From NCBI RefSeq assembly GCF_037042905.1, contig NC_087252.1:17935701-17999700 (forward strand): a stretch of DNA of 64,000 nucleotides. The letters run 5' to 3'. This stretch comes from Lytechinus pictus. Lineage: Eukaryota; Echinodermata; Echinoidea; Temnopleuroida; Toxopneustidae. Within the stretch, counting starts at the first letter, position 1. Each line of letters begins with the position of its first letter. A model generated the notes under the pieces. It ran no database searches. It was not told the origin of the DNA and saw only the letters and a program-made list of their open reading frames with translations. Shown piece by piece: positions 35,001-47,000 of this stretch. A program made the position numbers and the translations under genes.

Positions 35001-38000
35001 CCTGCCGGTACCCATTTACCTCACCTGGGTTGAGTGCAGCACATTGTGGATAAATTTCTTGCTGAAGGAAAACATGCCATGGCTTGGATTCGAACCCACG
35101 TCCTTCAGATTGAAAGATGAGTCTTAACCACTAGATCATGACGCCCCCACTTTTTACAACTTACTGTCTGCAGCATTGGATAATGATAATTATAGTTACA
35201 TTTATAAAGCGCTGCATAATTTGGTTTCTAAGCGCTTTTCATTGTAATTATTATTACCCGGTCACAGTATCCATCTCCCGGGGGGGGGGGGGGGGGGCAC
35301 TTACATTGATGAGTGGATACCATGCGCGACCAAAAAAACACGTAAAAAGGATGTCTTTTTCAAGATAGGGCACGTTACGTACGTAACGTAATAAGGGTGT
35401 CAAAAACACTAAAATAATGAAAAAAGGGTATCTATTTTCGCTAGGAAAGCTACGTGTTTAGGGTCAAATTTTCGAAGGTGTAAACAATTAAGACTAAAAT
35501 GTTTCATAAAGGGTGTACTTTTTGCCCCAAGAGTCAACACTACGTGTTAAGAGTACGATTTTGCGCGAGATGTGGGAGGTGGGGCTGTACTAATCCCAAT
35601 CAGGTAAAAGGTAAAACCGACGACAGTGACCTAACAATAAAAATATTTGTTGTACTTGTTTAGGGGGTCAATTCAGGGAATACTTGCCAAGAGTATCGTT
35701 TTGTTTCCAATACTTGTTAACCCTAAAATGGCCGGGGGGGGGGTTGAATCAACCCCCCCCTCTACATTTTCTGCGATCATTTCGCCGCACGAAATTTTTT
35801 GACCGCGCCACTCGCAGAGTTTATACTTTTAAGTCTTGCGCATCTTTTGAGACAAAATTTACGACGCCCGGGTACGCGGTTCCGAAATTACGCAACATTT
35901 TGTAAGTGCATGTCAGACCAAAAATTGTTCCAAAACGTGATTTTGTGTACAAAGTCAATTCAAATTGAGTTTTCTCATCTTATTCATAAAGATATGATTA
36001 TTTTTACTTTAAACAGCTGAAAGCAATTGATTTTAGCATAATTATGCTTCAAAAAGGTTGTGCAATAAATCTGGTGAAAAAAACAAAGAAAAACAAAAGG
36101 TTGAAAAACAAAGAAATACATAAGAAATTCATAAAACAATAAAATACATAAGAAATTGATTTCCAAACCGAAGTTTTTTTCAATTGCCATTGTTAAGAAT
36201 GCTACAAAGAATATTTTTACCAAAAATTAGCATTCTAGGAGCTTTATTTAGTGAATTAGAGCAAAAAGTATGATTTATGCATTAATTAGCATAATTAATT
36301 CATATAAAATAAAATCTCATTATTTTGGAAAATTTTACCATACAGCCTTGTAGATTACATCGCACACTACCAGCGTGCAAATTTTTGCGGTGCTCGCGCG
36401 ATTGACGGCCGAGATCTCAGGGGGGGGTTGAATCAACCCCTCCCCGGCCACAGAACAGCCAAAAAAGCCCGGCCTAGTTAGGGTTAAGGGGTGCATTTTC
36501 AGAATATGGAAAATACGTGTTTAGGGTGCTTTTCGAGACCCCACGGTCGCTCATGGTATCCACTCGTCAATGGAAGTGCCCCCCCCCCCCCCCAAGCCAT
36601 CTCTCTTTCACACATAAAGTGCACCATCTCCACTCCCCAAGGGAGTATCCTTGCCAGGCAATTGTTTGTCGATACACACATGCCAATCAAATCACATTGA
36701 TGTTCACGTCACACCGGGTACTCATTTAACACCTGGGTGGAGAGGGACATACACGGACAAGTGCCTTGCCGAAGGACATTAGCGCCAGGTGGGATTCAAA
36801 CCCTCGACCCTTGGTTGAAGAGTCCCAAGTGACCGAACCACTACACCATGGCACCTTTGACATTGCATCGGATGAGTTTCCAGGGCTCCTTCTGAGCGTT
36901 TCGGGACCAAAATCAGCTCAAACTTAAAATGAAGCCGGACCTAGGATAAATCTTTCTAGGTGTAGGTGTCTCTTTAAATGCTTCTCGGTACTTTTTCCGT
37001 AAAGGTCAAGTCCACCCCCCAAAAAATGTTGATTTGAATAAATAGAGAAAATCAAACTAGCATAACGCTGACAATTTCATCAAAATCGGATGTAAAATAA
37101 GAAAGTTATGACAGTGTAAAGTTTTGCTTATTTTTCACAAAACAGTGATATGCACAACTCAGTTACATGCAAATGAGATGGTCGAAGATGTCTCTCACTC
37201 GCTATTGCTTTTGTTTTCTATCGTTTGGATTACCGGTATACAATATTTCATTTTTTACAGATTTTATGATAATGACCAACTTGACTGAACCATATTGTAT
37301 TAAACAATGCAACTCCACATGTTCATAGAGGAATTAATCATTGTTTCACTGGACAATGAGGAGAAAATTACTTCATTCCATATTTCATATGATAAAATAC
37401 AAAAGAAATAGTGAGTGGATGATGTCAACAGTCTCCTCATTTGCATACCTACCAGAATATGCATAAGCGAAACTTTAAAATGTCATAACTTTCTTATTTT
37501 ACATCCAATTTTGATGAAATTTTCAGCATTATGCTAGTTTGGTTTTTCTCTATTTATTCAAATCAACATTTTTCTGCTCAATATTTTTATTTTTAATGTC
37601 ACCCCCTCCAAAGCAGAAAAATATGTCCGTGTTCCCTATGTTCTTTGTTTAGGTACGAAGGCAGCAGAGAGCAGTTGAGCCATTTGTTTGCCGGACCACA
37701 TCAAGTTCAGGGAAGAAAGATGCAAGTATGCAGGTAAGCTTCCAAAACACCGCATTCGCAGGGCACCCATTTGACCCCCAAAATATGCCTGAATTATTAT
37801 TATCATTTGTTTCGTGCCACCTGTGCCTGGGAGTTGAAAAGCTAACTGAATCACTATTGCCCACAGATCTCTCCTCCCAATACATAATTGATGGGGGGTG
37901 GTGCAGGCGGACCACTACACCGAGGTTCCCCCAAACTCTTATATGAACATTGCAGCAGGTTCTGAACGTGCACGGGTGGTGACTCTTCTCAACAAGGGGC

Positions 38001-41000
38001 CTCCATTTAACATCCTATCCGAGGGATAGAGTGTATTCCACTTTCATTCAACACATCTTTTATACTACATGATCTGATAATACTTGTCCCTGGGGGTGTT
38101 TCACAAAGATTTAAGTATGACCTAGAGTCGCACTTAAATGCCTACTTGCGCACGGTATAAAAGCCATGACCGCATTGGTCAGATCATGCAAAGAGGACAC
38201 GCACTACTGCGTATTGATCAATTACATTGCGCGTTGCATTTCAGATACGCGTCGGTATTTAAGTGCGATTTAAGTCGTACTGAAATCTTTGTGAAACACC
38301 CCCCATGTAACATATCTTTGATATCATAGGCTCTCATATTACATCTTAGATATTATAATTTTTTTTCCTGTAACATATCTTTGATATCATAGGCTCTCAT
38401 ATTACATCCTTGATATTATAATTTTTTTCCTGTAACATATCTTTGATATCATAGGCTCTCATATTACATCTTAGATATTATAATTTTTTTCCTGTAACAT
38501 ATCTTTGATATCATAGGCTCTCATATTACATCCTTGATATTATAATTTTTTTCCTGTAACATATCTTTGATATCATAGGCTCTCATATTACATCCTTGAT
38601 ATTATAATTTTTTTCCTGTAACATATCTTTGATATCATAGGCTCTCATATTACATCCTTGATATTATAATTTTTTTCCTGTAACATATCTTTGATATCAT
38701 AGGCTCTCATATTACATCCTTGATATTATAATTTTTTTCCTGTAACATATCTTTGATATCATAGGCTCTCATATTACATCCTTGATATTTTTTTCCTGTA
38801 ACATATCTTTGATATCATAGGCTCTCATATTACATCCTTGATATTATAATTTTTTTCCTGTAACATATCTTTGATATCATAGGCTCTCATATTACATCCT
38901 TGATATTATAATTTTTTTCCTGTAACATATCTTTGATATCATAGGCTCTCATATTACATCCTTGATATTATAATTTTTTTCCTGTAACATATCTTTGATA
39001 TCATAGGCTCTCATATTACATCCTTGATATTATAATTTTTTTCCTGTAACATATCTTTGATATCATAGGCTCTCATATTACATCCTTGATATTATAATTT
39101 TTTTCCTGTAACATATCTTTGATATCATAGGCTCTCATATTACATCCTTGATATTATAATTTTTTTCCTGTAACATATCTTTGATATCATAGGCTCTCAT
39201 ATTACATCCTTGATATTATAATTTTTTTCCTGTAACATATCTTTGATATCATAGGCTCTCATATTACATCTTAGATATTATAATTTTTTTCCTGTAACAT
39301 ATCTTTGATATCATAGGCTCTCATATTACATCTTAGATATTATAATTTTTTTCCTGTAACATATCTTTGATATCATAGGCTCTCATATTACATCTTAGAT
39401 ATTATAATTTTTTTCCTGTAACATATCTTTGATATCATAGGCTCTCATATTACATCTTAGATATTATAATTTTTTTCCTGTAACATATCTTTGATATCAT
39501 AGGCTCTCATATTACATCCTTGATATTATAATTTTTTTCCTGTAACATATCTTTGATATCATAGGCTCTCATATTACATCCTTGATATTATAATTTTTTT
39601 CCTGTAACATATCTTTGATATCATAGGCTCTCATATTACATCCTTGATATTATAATTTTTTTCCTGTAACATATCTTTGATATCATAGGCTCTCATATTA
39701 CATCCTTGATATTATAATTTTTTTCCTGTAACATATCTTTGATATCATAGGCTCTCATATTACATCCTTGATATTATAATTTTTTTCCTGTAACATATCT
39801 TTGATATCATAGGCTCTCATATTACATCCTTGATATTATAATTTTTTTCCTGTAACATATCTTTGATATCATAGGCTCTCATATTACATCCTTGATATTA
39901 TAATTTTTTTCCTGTAACATATCTTTGATATCATAGGCTCTCATATTACATCCTTGATATTATAATTTTTTTCCTGTAACATATCTTTGATATCATAGGC
40001 TCTCATATTACATCCTTGATATTATAATTTTTTTCCTGTAACATATCTTTGATATCATAGGCTCTCATATTACATCCTTGATATTATAATTTTTTTCCTG
40101 TAACATATCTTTGATATCATAGGCTCTCATATTACATCCTTGATATTATAATTTTTTTCCTGTAACATATCTTTGATATCATAGGCTCTCATATTACATC
40201 CTTGATATTATAATTTTTTTCCTGTAACATATCTTTGATATCATAGGCTCTCATATTACATCCTTGATATTATAATTTTTTTCCTGTAACATATCTTTGA
40301 TATCATAGGCTCTCATATTACATCCTTGATATTATAATTTTTTTCCTGTAACATATCTTTGATATCATAGGCTCTCATATTACATCCTTGATATTATAAT
40401 TTTTTTCCTGTAACATATCTTTGATATCATAGGCTCTCATATTACATCCTTGATATTATAATTTTTTTCCTGTAACATATCTTTGATATCATAGGCTCTC
40501 ATATTACATCCTTGATATTATAATTTTTTTCCTGTAACATATCTTTGATATCATAGGCTCTCATATTACATCCTTGATATTATAATTTTTTTCCTGTAAC
40601 ATATCTTTGATCTCATAGGCTCTCATATTACATCCTTGATATTATAATTTTTTTCCTGTAACATATCTTTGATATCATAGGCTCTCATATTACATCCTTG
40701 ATATTATAATTTTTTTCCTGTAACATATCTTTGATATCATAGGCTCTCATATTACATCCTTGATATTATAATTTTTTTCCTGTAACATATCTTTGATATC
40801 ATAGGCTCTCATATTACATCCTTGATATTATAATTTTTTTCCTGTAACATATCTTTGATATCATAGGCTCTCATATTACATCCTTGATATTATAATTTTT
40901 TTCCTGTAACATATCTTTGATATCATAGGCTCTCATATTACATCCTTGATATTATAATTTCTTTCCTGTAACATATCTTTGATATCATAGGCTCTCATAT

Positions 41001-44000
41001 TACATCCTTGATATTATAATTTCTTTCCTGTAACATATCTTTGATATCATAGGCTCTCATATTACATCCTTGATATTATAATTTTTTTCCTGTAACATAT
41101 CTTTGATATCATAGGCTCTCATATTACATCCTTGATATTATAATTTTTTTCCTGTAACATATCTTTGATATCATAGGCTCTCATATTACATCCTTGATAT
41201 TATAATTTTTTTCCTGTAACATATCTTTGATATCATAGGCTCTCATATTACATCCTTGATATTATAATTTTTTTCCTGTAACATATCTTTGATATCATAG
41301 GCTCTCATATTACATCCTTGATATTATAATTTTTTTCCTGTAACATATCTTTGATATCATAGGCTCTCATATTACATCCTTGATATTATAATTTTTTTCC
41401 TGTAACATATCTTTGATCTCACAGTTCCCTGATGATGAGCTTTCCGTGCTGAGAGAGGAAAACGATGCTCTTAGAAAAGAGAACAGTGAGTTACGCAAGA
41501 AGGTGGATAGATTGGTGGAAACCATTGCACTCAACGACGGTGAGTCAGTTCATATTCCTGGTGGGTGTTTCATGAAGCTGTTCGTAAGTCAAGAGCGACT
41601 CTAAGAACGACTGGTGATCCTTTCTTACTCGCTAAACCACCGCCAATGAACATTTAATGGTGAATATCGATTACCACAAGAAAGGATTACCAGTCGTTCT
41701 TAAAGTCACTCTTAACACTAAAAGGACTGGAGGGCCATGATGGCCGCCCCCCCCCCTCGACACTTCGCACAATATGTCCCACGCCCCCCCCCCCCCAGTT
41801 CTCAATACATCTCAAATAGCCCAGTCCTTTAAGGGTAACTAATGAACAGCTTTTAGAAAAGGCCCCCTGGCAGGTGTTTCTTCATAAAGCCTTTTGTACA
41901 ATAGTTACAAGCAACTTTACGTATAACCAGTGATCCTTTCTTGTGACTAATGATACACACCAAATTTTTATTGATGTTGATACAGAACCAAAGAAAGGAT
42001 CACCAGTTGTTCGTAAAATGGCTCATAAGTTATGAACAGCTTTATAAAACGCCTGCCTGATACAGTAAGACCTGTGTATAAAGACCAGCCACGTGTGAAG
42101 ACAGAAAATCGGTCTTTGTGAACAGATGGTCTTTATGGCCAAGTTCTTGTAATACATGTTTCAGTGTGGAATACTGTTGAAGGGGAAACCAAACTTAGTG
42201 GCCCGTATACTAAAGTCAGGTTTAACCTAGACCATGGTCTAACTCTGTGCTGAAATTATGGGAAGCCAAAAGTGTCACAATTTTTATTACATTGTATTTT
42301 TCTTATGTTTACCGTGCTCTTTCCTGATTCATCGATGGTGAAGAAAATCATCTATTTATACTTCCTAGACAATTGTGGATGATTTTAGAGCCAAATTAAC
42401 TGAAGTATGATATCTCTACTGTTAGTGATTTATGTATCAATTGGCTCTCCATACTTAAACCACAACTTTAAACCTGAGTTTAAGTTAAACCCGACTTCAG
42501 AATACGAGCCATTGTGTTAATAGACAGATGGTCCCTCTATGCAGGTGCTTGCTAAAGCAGGTTTTGCTGTATCAGACAATATCATTTACATTTTTTGCAC
42601 ATGAAGCATGGTTGGCAACCCTCTCGAGTTTAATGTAAGGCTTCCAAAAAGTGGCCCCCAAGTCCCACTCTTATGATCACCATATCCTCTCGTAAAAATG
42701 AAGGAGAGGAATCTTTTCTCTTTAATATAACAAAAAGCATGTAAAAATGCATTTTTATTTCTGTAAAGTTTTCTCTTTTTTTTAACAGTGGAACTGTTGT
42801 TCTTCTTAATACACATGTTAACTACTGCAAAATAGGCTCAGCTTGCATGAAAGAGCATCTAGTGACCTGGCCACAAAGGTCGAGCACTCTGTGCTCGGCG
42901 CACATAATTTGATGTCACTTGAAATTCCTCTGAAATTCTAGTTTTCAAAAGTTGGCTCATCTCTGATGAAGCCAAAATATTTTTTATTCAATTTGAAGTT
43001 TAAAACAACAATGTGCAGCACTGTCCCATAATGTATCAAAGTTCAACTCAATCTGAAATATATTTATTTAGTACTGAATTGTAGTTTTCGGTCCCTTCAA
43101 ATCGAGTCTTTTTATTTCCACACATTGATTTAAAGCTACTGTATTTGGAGTGTAATATACAACAAAATTAAGGGCAGTTATGTGATTAAAGAAGCTACCG
43201 GGTCATCAAATTTTCCAGGAAAATAGGAGAAAATAACCCAAGGCCAAATTACCCATGAAGATATAGTAAGCTCCCAAAATTAATCACAGAAAACAATGAC
43301 ATACATGTACACGTACAAGACCTTATAATGGGCTCTTTTGGTTACTTCTTTGTTTCATGACCTATTCTATTCCACAGCTCTTCCAAATTTACTTGCAACT
43401 CTACGAGGGGCACCCACGGCGGGGGGTACCTCCCAAAACCTCAGCACCTCCACTGAAAACAACCTGCCGGAAGAGGGCGCTGTACCGTCCACCTCCGCAT
43501 CTCCACAGGGCCTCACAATCTCACGCTGCCAAAGCCTTGCCAACGACGACCCTTCCTCCAACCCTCCTCCCTCTTCCACCCAAAACGTCGTGATACCGGT
43601 ATCGGACATGGGCGTGGCTCTAGGACAGGTGGTGACCACGCCCTCCGCATCATCGCATGCTGTAACGTTACCGCACGCTGTAACGTTACCGCACATACCG
43701 CTGTCGCAGGTCTCCTTGCCACAACTTGCTGCAGCTATGGATCAAGATCTGCTACCACATCAATCGCAACAACAGGTGATTCTTTGCTTCCATGGCACTT
43801 GCTCCGCTATAAATTCCACACACTAATTGAATAGCTAACTTCAACCCTGGATTTAACACTATGCTCTATCTTAAACCTATCCCTAAACGTCATGGAAAAC
43901 CCTATTCTAACCTTAACCCAAACCCTACATCTTCAACAAAATAAATTCCGGAGCTATTGACATAGGAGCAAGTGTTGTGTTGCCTAATCTTTAACTTCTT

Positions 44001-47000
44001 TGGGCAATGTTGCTCACAACGTGGGTCAAAGTGGGTCTTGTATAGTCTTCATCCGATGAGACAGATACCCTACCCTACCCTATCAAAGTCTGTATCCAAT
44101 TTGCAATATACCACGGGAAACCTGGATGGTGTGTTCATGAGTTTTTACAGACATGCACCAAGAAGATATAATTATTTTACATCTGGGACCGACTTCTAAC
44201 GTCACCACCCAAAGGCAGGAACCGTGACCACTGCATCGAATCACAGCTTGCCCCATTTAGCTTGGATTGCAGGTGCACAACGCCCAACTAATGGTGTTTT
44301 ATCGAGCTTATTGTGAGATACAACCAACAGATGTCATGTCCTTGGACCTGAAATCAGATTCTCAATCTCAGTGATGATGATTCATCAGCTAAAGTTGACA
44401 TCCAACCTTTGAAGATTAAAATTCTTCTTGTTGAATAACAAACAGCCGAACCCAAACTTTCTTATAATTTGTCAAAGTTTGATGAGGGAAATAGGAAATT
44501 CACTCCAATTTTATTCGCACGGAAAACATTTCAGTTGGAATAATTCACCAGTCATGTATAAAATACATGAAACAATCACCTGGTTTCATCACCCAATTAT
44601 TGTATTTAAAAAAATACCCCCCCCCCCTTTTTTTATAATTATTGCAGATGATCTTGGTATGATGTTGATAATTTTAGTAGCGAGTGAAAATCGAAAAAAT
44701 AGAATAAGAAAAGATTATGATACATATTACACTTAGTAGAGATCTTAGTGTAGTTCCATTGGACAAATGTTCACTTTCTCTTTACAGGTGAATATTCCAC
44801 GAGCACCTGTTCTTCCCGTCCTTGCACCAAGTATTCAAATGGGTTTAACAGGTCAGCCACCGATGGTCCCGCCTGGTGCACCTTCACAGCTTGCAATGAT
44901 ACAGCAGAGTCTACCCAACCCGGTACCACAGTCCACCCCTCAGACGGTGCTCCAGCATGTCTCCCACATGGCTGGCGGCAACCTGGTGCCGGTTAGGATA
45001 CGGGATCGGGGGAAGCTCTTAGTGCGACCTGGAGGCAAACAGACAGAGGATTCGGTAAGTTTTCAACTAGCTTTTGACATCAAAGAAATCAGAGATCTTT
45101 TGACCATTTAACATTTCTATTTGATATAATGGTAAAAGTACTAATAAATTTCTGCTCTTATGTAGTTGCAGAAGGCCTTGGTTACCAATGATTTGACTCT
45201 AAAAAAAATCTGAGCTGTAAGGTCCCATTTGTCACAGGGCTGTGTCTGTGATAGGTTGTAAAAATGAAGCCCGAAAAAAGAATTGCTTAAAAAAGTATCC
45301 TCAAAAGGTGAAAAAATAAAGCAATGCTGCAATAAAGACACTCCAGGTGAAAATAAAATAATGTGTTTTCAGTCACAGGTATCTGTAATGTGATTGGACG
45401 GATTTGATATCTTCTTCCTGTGTTTTGTTTTTGTTTGTTTTTTCATCCAATTAAAAAATGTTAAATACAACACATCAGAGTTCAGGGCTCCATAGCACAA
45501 AGGATTTGCAATCAATCACTAAATACCAATGACCAATCAAGATCATTGTTGCATGAGCACTCTTGTTTAAAATACTGACCGGGAACCAATATCAGTGCGG
45601 TTCTCTCATATTTGCAATCCATCGCTAACCTTTGTGTTACGGAGCCCTGAACTTTTTTTTTAAAGAAATAAGAGCGATAGGTGGTATTCTGATAATTAAT
45701 CCTAGGTTTAACCCTAGTCTAAAGTAAAGATTAAACTGCACTTCTATGGAATGCGGGGCTTTATATAATATTTTTTTATTTTCGTATTGTTCCCATTTGA
45801 CAACTCAATTAATTTTTTGACAACTTCTTGCATCAGGATGAGAATTTTTGATTGGTGAATGAGTTGATATCTGGCAATCCATATTCCATAAATTATGGCT
45901 ATTAGAATACCACTCAACGTGTTTATTTCTTTAACATTTTCAGGTTGAGATCAGTCTAAGCAACAACGTGAAGGTCGACAAGAGACTCCTCGACCGATGC
46001 AACCATACCAACTTCCGTAAACTGACCTCTGACCTGCTGATGTGTCTCTTCCCGCGGAAGGTCCTAAGTAGATCCACTCTGGGTGGGACCAGTAACACCA
46101 TCTCCAGGACAACAGGACTTCCCACAAACAAGACTAGATTAGACCCAGAGAAAGTTGAAGCAATACTTGGTAAGTACTTGATAGGATTCTGTTGGATACA
46201 CATTTTTCACCCCTCCCGAGTACGTATGAACTACCCACGAACAAGACCTATTTAGACCCAGAGAATGTTGAAGCAATATCTGATAAATCCTTGATGGGAT
46301 TTTGTTGGGTACACATTTTTCACCCTTCCCGAGTACGTATGAACTACCCACGAACAAGACCTATTTAGACCCAGAGAATGTTGAAGCAATATCTAATAAA
46401 TCCTTGATGGGATTTTGTTGGGTACACATTTTTCACCCCTCTGGAGTACTTATGAACTTTCCATGAACAAGACCTATTTATACCCAGAGAAAGTTGAAGC
46501 AATATCTGATAAATCCTTGACGGGATTTTGTTGGGGGCACATTTTCACCCCTCTGGAGTACTTGCATGTGTGAACTACCCACGAACAAGACCTATTTAGA
46601 CCCAGAGAAAGTTGAAGCAATATCTGATAAATCATTGATGGAATTTTGTTGTGTACACATTTTTCACCCCTCTTGAGTACTTATGAACTACCCACAAACA
46701 AGACCTATTTAGACCCAGAGAAAGTTGAAGCAATTCTTGATGGGATTATGTTGGAGGCACATTTTTCACCCCTCCGGAGTAGTTATGAACAACCCACGAA
46801 CAAGACCTATTCAGACCCAGAGAAAGTTGAAGCAATACTTTGCTTAGTCCTTGATGGGATTCTGTTGGGTACACATGTTACATCCCTGGAGAGCAGTTCC
46901 TTTCAGACTACCTATCAACAAGACCTGTTTTCAGGGACTTCCGTTAATGGTAAACTTGTCATGCAATTGGCTACAGGGTCTTGTCCCTGCAATTGTGAAA

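Larger units (their letters stand above)
35168..36857 (-). mobile_element. tRNA-derived SINE, split by a nested insertion
   Basis: The minus-strand head at 36857-36690 has TGGTGTAGTGGTTCGGTCA (A-box-like) and GGTTTGAATCC (B-box-like). Its tail lies at 35168-35276: AATGATAATTATAGTTACAT and TTATAAAGCGCTGC. The intervening 35277-36593 is a later hAT-like MITE. Joined across it, the text runs AGTATCCATCT/CTCTTTCACACA, with CCATCTC at both edges. Confidence 0.75.

Noticed and set aside
34866-35146. Functional tRNA gene on the minus strand
   Set aside because: A- and B-box-like motifs are present, but no cloverleaf or acceptor stem is evident, and the body and tail are those of a SINE.
38304-41424. 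CRISPR-like regular repeats
   Set aside because: The 62-bp units are directly adjacent with no unique spacers, there are no cas genes, and the DNA is eukaryotic.
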